Source: Metridium senile
Lineage: Eukaryota; Cnidaria; Anthozoa; Actiniaria; Metridiidae
Direction of reading: 5' to 3'
NCBI GenBank assembly: GCA_949775045.1
Contig: OX459099.1
Span: 4,261,067-4,325,066, forward strand
Length of the DNA: 64,000 nucleotides
This document shows, piece by piece, positions 1-11,020 of the stretch. Within the stretch, counting starts at the first letter, position 1. Each line of letters opens with the position of its first letter. Made by a program: the position numbers and the translations under genes. The notes under the pieces were generated by a model. That model ran no database searches and was not told the DNA's origin. It worked only from the letters and a program-made list of their open reading frames with translations.

Positions 1-3000
1 AGGAGTTGATGTTTCCTCTGTTGTGATAGCTGATCCACCAACACTCCAAATGCTCTGGCTGCCGTCGGCATGTGAGCTGATGAATTTGGAGCCATCTTTG
101 TTCCAGCTGATACTTTCAAGGTCAATGGAGTTAGGGAATGTGTGTTGGACATTGCAGGATTCGTGGTTCCACAGTACGATCAGGCCTTTCTTGTAGCCAA
201 TGAGGATCTTGTTTGAATCGTCTGGGTGTTCTTGGATGGCTTCAACTGACCCTGCATTTGTTTTATTCTCCTCTTCAACGCTGTAATGCAATATAAATGT
301 ATGAATATTAACAACATTTCAACAATTAAGGCAACAGCAGAAATAATGATAACAGACAGAATAATTTAATAATATAATAATTTATTACTTATAGCAATGT
401 TGATGTCAGCATCAAAACCAACAACAAAACGAACAAAAACAGCATCATTGAGAACAACAGAAACAACAGAATTAACAATGAGAATATTGAAAACTTGAGA
501 ACTTTATTACCTCAAAAATGAATCAACTTGAAAAGTAATGAAAATGAATACCAAAAATGGACAATCACTTAATTAATTAGTAGAAAAATAGGAAGTTGTT
601 GCAAAAAGTAATTATTTTTGATTAGCAAAATAAATATTTTGTTAAAAATTTGTTGTGTTACTATGGTGACCACATATATACTATTAAAATGTATCCATGA
701 ATGCCAAATGAATGAAAATAAAATTGACAGTCTAATAAAAATATCACTTTCAATACTGTCAAACATTTAATTTAATGTCATCTAAGGCTTTGAATTGACA
801 AGTTCTTGAAATATTGAAATGAACAAAACAAGCAAACAGACAGTTTTGGCTTCTCCTCCATGCATTAAAAACCTAACTTCAGTCTTAATTTGCTTCATTC
901 TATTGTTTAAAGCCTGGTTTACATGGCATCATAATCATAGTCATAAACACAGTCATAAGGAATGGAGAAGTTTCCATTTTCTTACGATTATGACTATGAT
1001 TATGACGTTATCTCCCATGTTCGAACTATACAATCTTAATCATAAACGTGGTTATGATTATGATTATGACGCCGTGTGAACCAGGCTTAACTTGGGAGGC
1101 TCATGTTAATTGGCCAGTAACAAAACGAGACTGGGTACTAGTTTGCCTAATTAATGTAATTATAAAAAAAACCTCATAATTAAAGAGAGCACATCAAGAT
1201 ATGTTAGATTCCTGAGTTTGGTTGCATTTTGTTGTATTCTGACCAAGATACACCCTTATAAAAATGCCTAAAAATAGAAGGAAATGTATGGTTTGGAAGG
1301 ACGCCTGTCCTTCCAATCCATACATTCCTTTGTAATTTTGGGCAGTTTTGAATGGCTGCAACTCACTCAATATCCAACCAAAAGCAACAAATCTCAGGAA
1401 TCTTACATATCTTGATCTGCTCTTTTATATTATGAGGTTCATTTCTTAATTACATTAATTAGGAAAACTAGTACCCAGTCCTTTACTCGTTTTGTTACTG
1501 GCCAATTCTATTGAATTATGCAGAATATCTTGTTCACAAATGATATGCCCAGATTGTAATGAGAGCTGAACTAAGCATTGTAATTAACATTGTAAATATA
1601 TATTGGTTGTAGATATTGTAAATACCTATATGTATTTAGTTGTACAGCGCCTTGGACAGGCTGGATACAAGCACCATATAAATAAACTTTACAGATTATT
1701 ACAGATTTATTTATTATTATTATTTACCTTTGCATTACGACGTCCTGGTATATCACATAATCCTGTAGTTCAAATGAGTTGATATCAAGAAGATAGATGT
1801 TGCCACCCTCCGTACCAAGAAGAAGGCGATTTGTTTTCATGGACAGAGAGCATACAGAGATCTTTTTCAACCTAAAAACAAAGAAAAACTACTTTGTCAT
1901 TTGAGTTTTATTAAATAATGCATTAGCAGCTAACAACCTAAAAAAAAGAAAAACTACTTTGTCATTTGTCGTTTGAGTTGAGTTTTATTAAATAATGCAT
2001 AAGCAGCTAACTTGGGGATGAATTGCATATTGAAACCAGGTATGCAAATTTTGGAAAATACAGGTCTGGAATACTTATTAAGGTTACGGTCCACGTTCGC
2101 GGTGTGCTTTCACATGCTCTCAGTTAAAAGTGTGTTTACCGCGTCATTTTACAATAATAATAGACATATTATATATCATTTTAAAGCTTACAGTACCGCC
2201 TGGAATCACATGTACCTTTTTCGCGAAAATTTCGCGAACAGAACGCGAACACTAAGTGCGTTCTGTACGCACTTTGTTCGCGAATTGTTCGCGAATTGTT
2301 CGCACTTTGTTCGCAAATTGTTCGCGATCACCACTGTTCGCGATCACCACTGTTCGCGGACCCGTTTGCGAACGACATGAGCTTGAAGTATACTTGTGTC
2401 CCATGTTAAACATACATGTATTAGAAGAGAAAACTTTGAATGTAGACATATTAAATATTAATTTTGCTAAGATTTTAAATTGTCGAACAAGCAAGCGTCA
2501 CTCGGAACGAACGAGTCTCTCGGCTCGTATTAGGCTCGATCGCTTAGTAGTGGAATGAGTTACAGTATAAACAGTTTAAACTTTGTTTTAAAAGCCTGTA
2601 AATGAAAGTCGTTTGACTCTTTAGACGCTAAAACTATATTTTTTCATATTGTAAGATCGACAAATGCCGCTAAATACGATAACAAAACGGTAATATTACC
2701 GTAAACTTCACAATAGGTTGTTTTGTAAAATGTTTTATAAAAGGATTTGAATTTAACTGTGTCATAGTTTCTTATAAAAACAAGCAATAAATATCCTAAT
2801 TGCCGAATCACTGGGAGTATAAGTAACAGTATAAAGTTATAAAAAGATATTAACTGAACAGCGCCATTTGTCTAGAAGCTTTCACAAGTACGACCGGTTT
2901 TAGCCGCTTTGAACCGGTTTCGGCATGGCTGTTTATTAAAACTGTTTTCATGATAGTAAGCATACTTTTATTAATTTTTTGGCTTTTAAAAAAACCTATT

Positions 3001-6000
3001 TTTGTGGCTTTGAAAAAAGCCGTTTTATGTAGCTCTAGTAGCTAATTAAGGTAATTAAAAAATTACCTAAAAGGCAATTAAACGGCGCCATTTGTCTGGA
3101 CGATTTCACAAACATGCCCGGTTTTAACATGTATTATTTTCTACATGTACTATTAACGCAGCACGTTAACAGAATGTCAAAAAAAGTGTTAAAGACATTT
3201 CGAAAACTATTCCTGGACTATCTAAGTGAATATTATCATTACAATTATATATTTTGACTGAAAATAAACACATGCGTTCACTACGTCGACAGCGCTAACT
3301 TTTCGATCGTCGATCAGACATGTACTATTCGCAAACTGAAATGTTGACCTCAAAAGTAATTTTGATTATTCTAAACAGTCACCCATACTTTCAAAAAAGT
3401 TTTAGAAAACTCATGTGCCGCACATATAATCATTTTGTAAAGGTCTTCTCCCTTTTTCTGTTCGCGAACACTGTTTGAGAACAGTCTGTGTTCGCGAAAA
3501 TTTCGCGATCAAATTGCGAACAATTTGCGAACAAACTGCGAACAAACTGCGAACAGAATGCGTACAGTGTTCGCGTTCTGTTCGCGAAATGCACGCGAAC
3601 AAAGGTACATGTGATTCCAGGCGGTACTGTATATAACAGAGAATAAGACTGTGTATGTTTTGTTATATACAACAATTTTCTGTAGGATATGCTCTTCAAA
3701 AAACCTCAAAATTAACCGCCTTCAATGCGAGTTGTTTAAAAAAGTATAAGTCAAAAAGTTCATACTGCTTTGCCGTCATTTCTTCGTTATGTCAATCAAC
3801 ACATATTGGTTTTTTGAAAACCGTGTCCAGTTTTTTTTGATAAAATGCTTAGTTTTAGAGTTATGGCCCATTTAGTTATTTAAATTGAAGTTTTAACAAT
3901 GAGTCGACTTTGAAACACATTTATTCAAGAACGAAGCATTTTATCGAAAAAACTGGACACGGTTTTGAACACATGTATGTGCTGATTGACATAATGCAGA
4001 AATGACGGTTAAGTAGTAGGAACTTTTGGACTTATACTTTTTTTAATGAAAGCTCTCGATTTTGAGGTTTTACGTGAAGCATTGGTTAAATATATTATTT
4101 TTCTTAAAAAAACTTACATAGTCTTATTCTCTGTTATATAAGCTTTAAAATGATATATACTTTGTATATCTTTATTGTTAAGTGACGCGCTAAACAATTT
4201 TTAACTGAGAGCACCCCGCGAACGTGGACTGTAACCTTAATCCAATTGGCAGTCCATAATTTTTTTTGCCTGTCAAACCTTAAATTCGGTCTGGCATTTG
4301 GCCATTGGCAAAAAGCTATAGACATTTTAGGCTAATTGTTTCTATGTCACCCAATTCAAATCTTTTGGGAATAAGATTCTCCGTATTCTGTGTTTGTAAA
4401 TCCTGTACTTTGAAGCACAAGTTCTTATTCCAAGATGTTTTGAATTGGGTGGAAAATTTAGATAGCAACACATTAGCCGATGGTCTGTTTTGAGCACTGT
4501 AATGGTCACTTTACCTGCCCTCAAGTGTGCATGTTTTGACCTCTTCAAGGACTGCCTTTCCTTCTTTCTTGTTGATTTCCCACAGATGAATGCTGTTCTG
4601 TTCACCATCATCACAAACACTAATGATTCTTCCCTATAAAAACAATCAGATTGTTAACAATAAAAGTATATTTATATAACTTAAATATTTAATAATATAT
4701 ATATTTTACAGTGCGAATCAAAAAACCATGGACACCCAGAAATTTAAGAAATAATTTATTGTTTGTTGAACAACTCACAAACAACTTTAACTACAAAATT
4801 TTATCATGCTACACATCAGTCAAACTTCTTGCGGTGATATAGTTGTTTACGAGTTGTTCAACAAATAATAAACAATTTCTAAAATAGTTCTGGATGCCCA
4901 CAGTTTTTTGATTCACACTGGAAACATCAAAATGTTAAAATAACTGATTCATATTCATTTTTTTTTTCAGTCTGAGTGATAAAATGATTTTTTATCTGAT
5001 ATCAAATCTTCAAAACTAATGGGATATTATATATTACATCAAGCTTTGACTAAAAAAGGTAATTTTAAAAGTCAAATCAAATATAACCCCTTTTAAGATG
5101 TAAAAATATTTTTTCTTCATATCCAACTTGGATCACCACCACAGGTCAAACCTGATTAATATGCAAAATGATCTATACTAGGTTTGTTTGTGAATAAGGG
5201 AGGAAATTACAGATCTTATCTCCAGGAAGAACATATCTTCTTACAAAGAATTATCACACCTATGTTTTATAGTACAATGTACAAATTTACAAAATACATA
5301 ATATCTTGCAAGTTAATAAATTATTCATTTTGATACACTTCCTCATATGAGAGCTCTATATGGTAAATACAGACAAATAACAAGGAAGGTGTGATGGATA
5401 GCGGTGGGTGTAATGTAATAAATATTATTGCCTGGTGACAAAAAGTGAAAAAAAGTAACAAAATTCAAGGTTTTTTCGGATTAAATTCCTTAGTTTACTG
5501 AAAAGGTCACCATTATTTCATATGTAGTAGAGTCATAGGGTGTTGGCAGTGTGGAGTAGACTTTATAAGTTTTTGCTCAAAGGAAACTAAAGATTAATCG
5601 CAATATGCAAATCTACCTTTTATATAGTCAAGAATACTAGTTTAATATAAAATCAAGAAATTTAATATATCTTTGATATGTTGTAATAGAAGATTTGAAG
5701 AGTTGATGACAGACAACCTAGATGTTTCTTTGCCCTTGTCCAAGCTGTGATCACAAAGTTTAAAGAAGAATTGACAGGGCTGTCTAGATATGGGAAGTGT
5801 ATGCATTAGCACAAAAAATAAATAAAAAAATGAATAGATTTATACAATTTTTTATTAGATCAAATGATAATGAAAAAAATATTAATTATATTCGTATATA
5901 TTTTACATTTGGTAACTAAACCAACATTCTACATAACATTATTGATGACCATTTTCTAATCAACTTTATTTTTGCAAAATTGCCAAAACTAATACTTTAA

Positions 6001-9000
6001 TTTTCCTTTTTAAGAAAAATTTTTTAATTTCACAAATAATTTCTACAAATGCATAGTTTATTTTTTTAGTGAATTTATTTTAATTTTAGATTATGAATTT
6101 AGCCAATATGAAAACAATATCTTAGGTCTGTATATTTAGCTTACAATCAAATATTAGGAAACAGAAGTACAAGTTTGTGCCGATCTATTCACATGACAAA
6201 CATGAGATATAAAAAAAGAAATTTCAAGAGGAAGTATAATCTAGCACTATTGAAAAGCTCATTATCTTTATCAAATAGCTTTGTTTTCCAATTTAATAAT
6301 ACTATTTTTAATATGTGAATTTACAAAGGGATGCAAATAGCCAAAACAGTAGCATTGATTTAAATAATAAAATTTCAAAACTAACCCACATAAACCAAAT
6401 TTAAATATACTGCCAAATTTCATGAAAAAAATAACAAATGTATAACAAATGGTAAATGCTATAATTGTGCTCTTTTAAAAATATATTTTGGAATTACGCT
6501 GAATCTTATAAAATGTTGCTGTTTAAACATTTCTCAAGGATATGCAAGTGGAGAAATAATAGTCAAAGAGAATAAAATAATCGCTTATCCAAGACAAAAG
6601 AAACTAAAATTTATAAACACACATGAATAAATTGAGATAGAATGAACAGACAAGGATGATATTTACGTCAGGAAAATAAAGAGTTAATACATTTTGAGTA
6701 AACAAAAAAGATAATGATTGAAAGACTCACATTTTTAATTTGAGGTCAAAAACAATGAATGCATTTTCAGACCAACAAGATCTACATGTACTATGGTTTA
6801 CCACAACCGATTCAAGAATAAATATGAAGTGTTGCAATATATAACAACAAGAATTATTCTTAGTATAATTCAAAAGAAAACCTTAAAAAATAGAAACAGA
6901 AATCTCAAATGAGAGAAAACACATCCCCTAGTGAGAATTGAATAATAGAAAGTATTATTTAAAATAGGCAAATTGAAAGGGCACCAAGGGAGCCCTTGAG
7001 GACATTCGGAGAGAAGATTTCAATGGAAATTCTCAAAAAACAACTTTTTAATTCAACATGCTGTTCAAGAACAATATTCTTAGAATAATTTAAAATCTGC
7101 AAGTTGTTTCATATGATAATTACATGCATAAAGTATAGCACGTACTGGTGGGCATTCAGTGGATTTTTTTTCCGTTTGTTATGTTTTTCATAATTCCAAT
7201 TTGATTCTAAATTTTAAAAAATCCACTTGTATTTGAAAGGTTTTAAGTGGTCGAATTTACCTTGTCAGGATATGGAAAAACGAATTTTGGGAATTTATTT
7301 ATTCCTGTTTAATGCAGTACAAGCACCTAAATAATGCCACACCCAGACACAGAAACAACTCCCTTTTGGTAAAACTGCTAGAAAATTAGCTAAAAATTCG
7401 TGTTATGTGAATAATTAGTGTACATTTTACCTGCTCTGGGAGGAAGTGTAGTTCTTGTATTCTTGTTTCATCTTGATGGCAAGCTGTAAGCTGTACACCA
7501 GGTTTTCCATTACTAATGCAATGCGAGTCAAGGAACCATAACAGTGCGTCAGTCTGACGACCAGCAATATTCAATATACATCGATTTTAATTCATAATTC
7601 CCTCTCATCACAACAGCATTAATTGCAAGCATGGCAAAACCGGCTTTGCTTATGAGAAGACGAGTTTCAATAACCTCTTTATCCTGCTGAAGGCAGTTCA
7701 GCTAAGTTATTTTGAGTTATAATAACGTAGCCAGCCAAATATACATACGAAATATGCAAACACAAACCAGTAAAGCGAAGACAATTTATTCTGGGTTAAA
7801 ACCGCGAGTTTGTAGATTGTGAAACCCTAAAGATGGACGTGTAAGGTTTAATTTAATGAACAAACCGAAGATGAATGTGCGAAACAAGGCGACAAATTAT
7901 GTACATAAATATCACATGCCTCAAAGCAAAATTATAAGAATTGTGAATTTACAACTTGCTTGCTATAAGATCAAAGATTACGATATTGCAGATAATAGAC
8001 AATTGCATTTATACACTTCATTGTACTTTGATTAAATATACATAAACTTGAAAAATAAACTTGAAAATAGAAAATAAAACATTCCAGCTATTTAGCAACG
8101 TTCAATCAGCTCACGTGCAAGAAAAAAAGGATGGCCAGAATTTGTGTTAGTGTAACATAAACTTTACCTTTACAAATGAATTCTTCATGCAACAAGTCGA
8201 AAACAGAAATGGCAATTTTAGAAAGAGCACTCGAGCTTCTAGCTAACTTCATTTCAAAATGGCGAGCCTTTTCGACTTAGTATTGCTCAACTATTTCCGA
8301 TTCCATTCAATGTTTATTCAACAGATTTCTCTCCCGAAAGCTCCGAAAATAATCAAAAAAATTATTCTAACAAAATCAATTCTAGATTATCTAAAAGCTG
8401 CGTTTTGCAAGCTAATCAATAGTGCAAATCGGCCGGGCAACGGCTTTCAAAGCGAACAGCTCGCACGCAAAAATACTTCAAATAACAACTTCAACTGCTT
8501 CTATCTCCAAGTTCTCATTTTCAATGCATTATAAACATATTTGTACGATCAGTATATACATGAGAAGCTAAAAACCTTAGTTTTACAGCAAACTACACGT
8601 TCGTGAGCTCAAGTGCGAATTTTTCGAGTAAATATATTCACTTTGGGCGTTCAACGTGTTTCTAAACGAGACAAAGGCAAGCGTCCGTTCAGAATCCACT
8701 GTCTGGAGTGGTATTTTTTTCAAAGCAAGCGACTAAATGCTATTTTCAAGGATACATCCTTAGTGTACCGTCTTCTGTTCCAATGGCAAGTAAGTTCAGT
8801 TTCTCATCGTGAGCCAAGGCGCTTGGTTTGTGTGGAAAACCATGTTCAATAGTCTGGAAGAGATGAAAACGACCACATGTGACATACGACCAACGAATTG
8901 AGCATTGTAAGCGAACGGGCTTACCTTATTAAAAGCGAAAATTTCTTCTCCATGTTTGTCCTTTATGTGTCCATCTGTAGACTTATGGCGGTAGCGCCGT

Positions 9001-9014
9001 ACGAGCTTCAACAT
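1..9014 (-). CDS. LLGL: Lethal(2) giant larvae (LLGL) homologue, 5' part, six exons, truncated by window edge
   Basis: Exons on the minus strand, 5' to 3': 9014-8925, 8853-8756, 7512-7431, 4633-4515, 1871-1728, 280-1 (continues outside). Every junction is GT-AG and the phases join into one frame of about 271 residues. The N-terminus MLKLVRRYRHK leads into FAFNK and IEHGFPHKPSALAHD, the conserved start of the Lgl family. Later blocks ISVCDDGEQNSIHLWEI, LLLGTEGGNIYLLDI and KILIGYKKGLIVLWN are WD40-type blades. Lgl proteins are cytoplasmic scaffolds with two beta-propellers that set basolateral identity by antagonising aPKC/Par6 and binding non-muscle myosin II; the aPKC-phosphorylated loop lies beyond the window. 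Tomosyn (STXBP5) is related, but the N-terminus and the ILIGYxxGLIVLWN block fit Lgl better. The start chosen is the Lgl-like MLK; upstream in-frame methionine MFDR gives a non-conserved extension. Confidence 0.92.
907..1090. mobile_element. MITE with TTAA flanks and AGCCTGGTT termini
   Basis: The left end TTAA-AGCCTGGTTTACATGG mirrors the right end, which reads CC(G/A)TGTGAACCAGGC-TTAA on the plus strand. Inverted arms of about 33 bp continue into CATAATCATAGTCATAA. The TTAA duplications suggest a piggyBac-type target. Related termini occur at 18198-18333 and, more loosely, at 43811-44045. Confidence 0.7.
1108..1507. mobile_element. Foldback MITE, family A, copy 1
   Basis: The end TTGGCCAGTAACAAAACGAG returns inverted at 1488-1507. 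The arms share GACTGGGTACTAGTTT, the AATTAATGTAATTA block and a centre around GGACGCCTGTCCTTCC. Near-identical sequence recurs at 46857-47233 and a diverged copy at about 14437-14694. Confidence 0.8.
1540..1727 (+). repeat. LINE/SINE-like 3' end
   Basis: The block GTACAGCGCCTTGGACAGG, then a CACCATATAAATAAA-type end and a TTATTATTATTA tail, resembles the 3' ends of CR1/L2-like retroelements and their SINEs. A similar tail is at 18545-18620. Confidence 0.5.
2078..4240. mobile_element. Nested foldback transposon with TTAA target duplication, in LLGL intron 4
   Basis: TTAA-GGTTACGGTCCACG at the left is mirrored by CGTGGACTGTAACC-TTAA at the right, with arms of about 110 bp (2082-2190 and 4130-4236). 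Inside is a second inverted pair (about 2190-2260 against 3530-3630, starting CAGTACCGCCTGGAATCACA) and a third hairpin (about 3630-3850 against 3925-4140) with arms of about 200 bp. No transposase ORF is seen; short ORFs across it are hairpin shadows. The right end abuts exon 4 by about 270 bp. Confidence 0.8.
2225..2365. repeat. TTCGCGAA-rich short repeats
   Basis: Tandem degenerate repeats of TTCGCGAATTG and TTCGCAAATTG type, ending in a repeated GTTCGCGATCACCACT unit. The inverted counterpart is at about 3470-3605. They form the subterminal part of the second inverted pair of the nested foldback. Confidence 0.7.
4634..7430. other. LLGL intron 3, AT-rich
   Basis: Apart from the MITE at 4709-4920 I see no exon, RNA gene or clear repeat. 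The sequence is strongly AT-rich. Confidence 0.6.
4709..4920. mobile_element. MITE with CAGTG termini
   Basis: The left end CAGTGCGAATCAAAAAACCA is matched inverted by the right end (TGTGGGCATCCAG arm, finishing GATTCACACTG). The arms also share a run around AATAAACAATTTCT. CAGTG ends and the left TA flank suggest a Tc1/mariner/pogo-type element; the right TA is not preserved. Confidence 0.65.
7513..8755. other. LLGL intron 2
   Basis: No gene recognised. An ATG-initiated 91-codon frame at 8259-8534 shows no family resemblance and lies on the opposite strand. Confidence 0.5.
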
Positions 9015-10693
9015 GTTTGGAGTTAAATTGAGTTCCAAAATCCGCCAAAGCACAGAAATTATTAATAAAGCTAGCGAGAGAGAGCTACGGTGGACTCGAT
9101 CGAACAATCAATCACGCCTTGCAAGAAAATTGGGCTTTAGTCACATGACATAATGTCAATCAAAGTACACCGAGCCAATCAGAAACCAGCTTATGATTAG
9201 CGCGCCGAGCCGGTTCACTTCAGCTGTCGGCATTCTATTGGCTTTTCGTTTGGTATCGATAAACTTTCCAAATTTTTTCGAGACATTTTCGTTGAGTATC
9301 TTTTGTAACTTTGAATAAATTTGCAAGGCTAATCCTTTATGATAATATTTATCTAAAGCACATGACGCCAAGGACTATTTGTCATTGTGAAAAGAGAACT
9401 GCTTTACGGCACAAAAACCAAACATACTTCTGTGGTGGCGATTTTTACGCGTAATTTAAAAGCACCTGTAAAAATGTAACGCGTTTTAACTTCCCGAAAA
9501 GTAACCCCCAAAGATTACAGTTAACGTTATTCATGTGGGTTGGCGATTGAATTGTATGAATATCGCGTCCACTGTTATTAAACACCCCGATGCTTCGCCT
9601 TTATACAAATGCATTATTAACTTCGAGCCTAGTCGGATATTTTTCTTCTCCATAACAACTTTTAAAATTTTCATTTAGACGATCTCTAAATAGCCATTTA
9701 ATCTATTTGCAAATTGATTTAATGTTGCATCATTAGCAATAGATCTTTGGTATTTTCCAAGGGAGGGGGTTTGGTGATGATTTTATTAGGCTGTTCGTCA
9801 AATACGGAACGTGATCGTCTCACTCAATGTGGGTCTACGCTGATATACATATGTTGGAAATATGTAATGATGACGTAGACCCCGAAGAATGCAAATCAGT
9901 ACCTGCAACCAGTCAATCCCAAATAGCATTGTCTAAATTATGACTCATTCTTGATTTTAAAGAAAAGGATTCGGTAAATAATTATACAATAGAGTTTACT
10001 GTTTTTAATAAGAACAATAATGTTTTGAAAGCTCGCCCCTGCGATGAATGGAATATTCGGAAACATTATCAACCCATCATGAAGTAAAAATAGCTTGAAA
10101 ACGGAAATCAAGCGTCAGTTTGTATTCATGAGTAATCAGAGAGAGAAAGGGGGAGATTGAGATATGAAAGGGCGGTGTTTGTTTTATTAATGAGAAGATT
10201 TAGGGGATTTACCATTGATGATACGAGTTATAATCCGGCCTGATTGTGGCTTTTGGACCACGATGAAGTTCTATTGCTCAAGGCTAAACTATCAAGAAAT
10301 AACACTTTTCTTTAACCTCGCATTAACCCGAGAAAGAGCGATGACAACACATCAATTTCGTCAGGTTTATACCTCAGTCACAAAGGAATCAATGACAAAC
10401 GAAATAGATGAAAATAGGAAAAATGACAAAAATAAAGACACGAACTGAGAAATAATTTTAAATCCTCTTTTGCAATAAAGCAGGAAAGGTGTGATCAACA
10501 TCATTTCCGTCGATATACCCAGAACCTTCTCCAAAATAAACATAAAAAAGAACAAAACTAACAAGTTACAAACAAAGAAAAATAAGATTCCAAGTTGAAA
10601 GTTCGGATTGCTCTATAAGCAAGTTGTTTTGTATATATTGATATAAGCAATAACTTGAACATAAGCCGACAACAATGAGGGCACGATGACTCA
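9015..10693. promoter_or_regulatory. Upstream region of LLGL; intergenic spacer
   Basis: The first 230 bp contain CCAAT-type sites in both orientations (GAGCCAATCAG near 9172 and CTATTGGC near 9235), compatible with a TATA-less LLGL promoter. The remainder to the transposon has no recognised gene or repeat; short frames at 10215-10448 and 10367-10564 overlap antisense and look random. Promoter activity is inference. Confidence 0.35.
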
Positions 10694-10698
10694 TATTA

Positions 10699-10764
10699 GG
10701 GAACTTTAGATTTGACAACGAGTACGAGATTGTACGGAGCCCCCTAAGGGACATCACAAGATCT
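10699..10764 (+). repeat. Left terminal inverted repeat of the 11-kb transposon
   Basis: Starts GGGAACTTTAGATTTGACAA, continues ACGAGTACGAGATTG, then the GGAGCC and GGGACATCAC blocks. The right end carries the same order inverted, interrupted by a hairpin insertion. Confidence 0.88.
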
Positions 10765-10965
10765 TAAGTTCCCAAGATCCTAAGATCCTAAGTTCCCAAG
10801 ATCCCAAATTCCCAAGATCCTAAGTTCCCAAGATCCTAAGTTCCCAAGATCCTAAGATCCTAAGTTCCTAAGATCCTAAGTTCCCAAGATCCTAAGTTCC
10901 TAAGATCCTAAGATCCTAAGTTCCTAAGATCCTAAGTTCCCAAGATCCTAAGTTCCTAAGACATG
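10760..10965 (+). repeat. Left subterminal minisatellite
   Basis: About 200 bp of alternating AAGATCCT and AAGTTCCC/AAGTTCCT half-units. The same words occur inverted at 21239-21536, so the array is part of the transposon's subterminal region. Repeated subterminal motifs are commonly transposase binding sites; that role is inferred. Confidence 0.9.
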
Positions 10966-11020
10966 AGGCTACCGCTGAAATTGCTTGCGGGCTCATTACA
11001 TAATAGTCTTCCTTTGCAAA

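Larger units (their letters stand above)
281..1727. other. LLGL intron 5 with two MITEs and a LINE/SINE-like 3' end
   Basis: No coding exon seen. It holds a foldback element at 907-1090, a larger one at 1108-1507, and a retroelement-like tail at about 1540-1727. The rest is AT-rich with simple AAC/AAT-rich sequence. Confidence 0.6.

Noticed and set aside
2012..2558. ORFs of 80-122 codons
   Set aside because: They cover inverted repeats of the nested foldback, appear on both strands and resemble each other by symmetry.
8259..8534. 91-codon ORF with ATGGCG start inside LLGL intron 2
   Set aside because: No recognisable domain, AT-rich, opposite strand to the host gene, no splice partners seen.
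1..9014. Tomosyn (STXBP5) as identity of the left-edge gene
   Set aside because: The short N-terminus with FAFNK and HGFPHKPSALA and the ILIGYxxGLIVLWN block fit Lgl; tomosyn has a different N-terminal segment. The C-terminus that would decide is outside.
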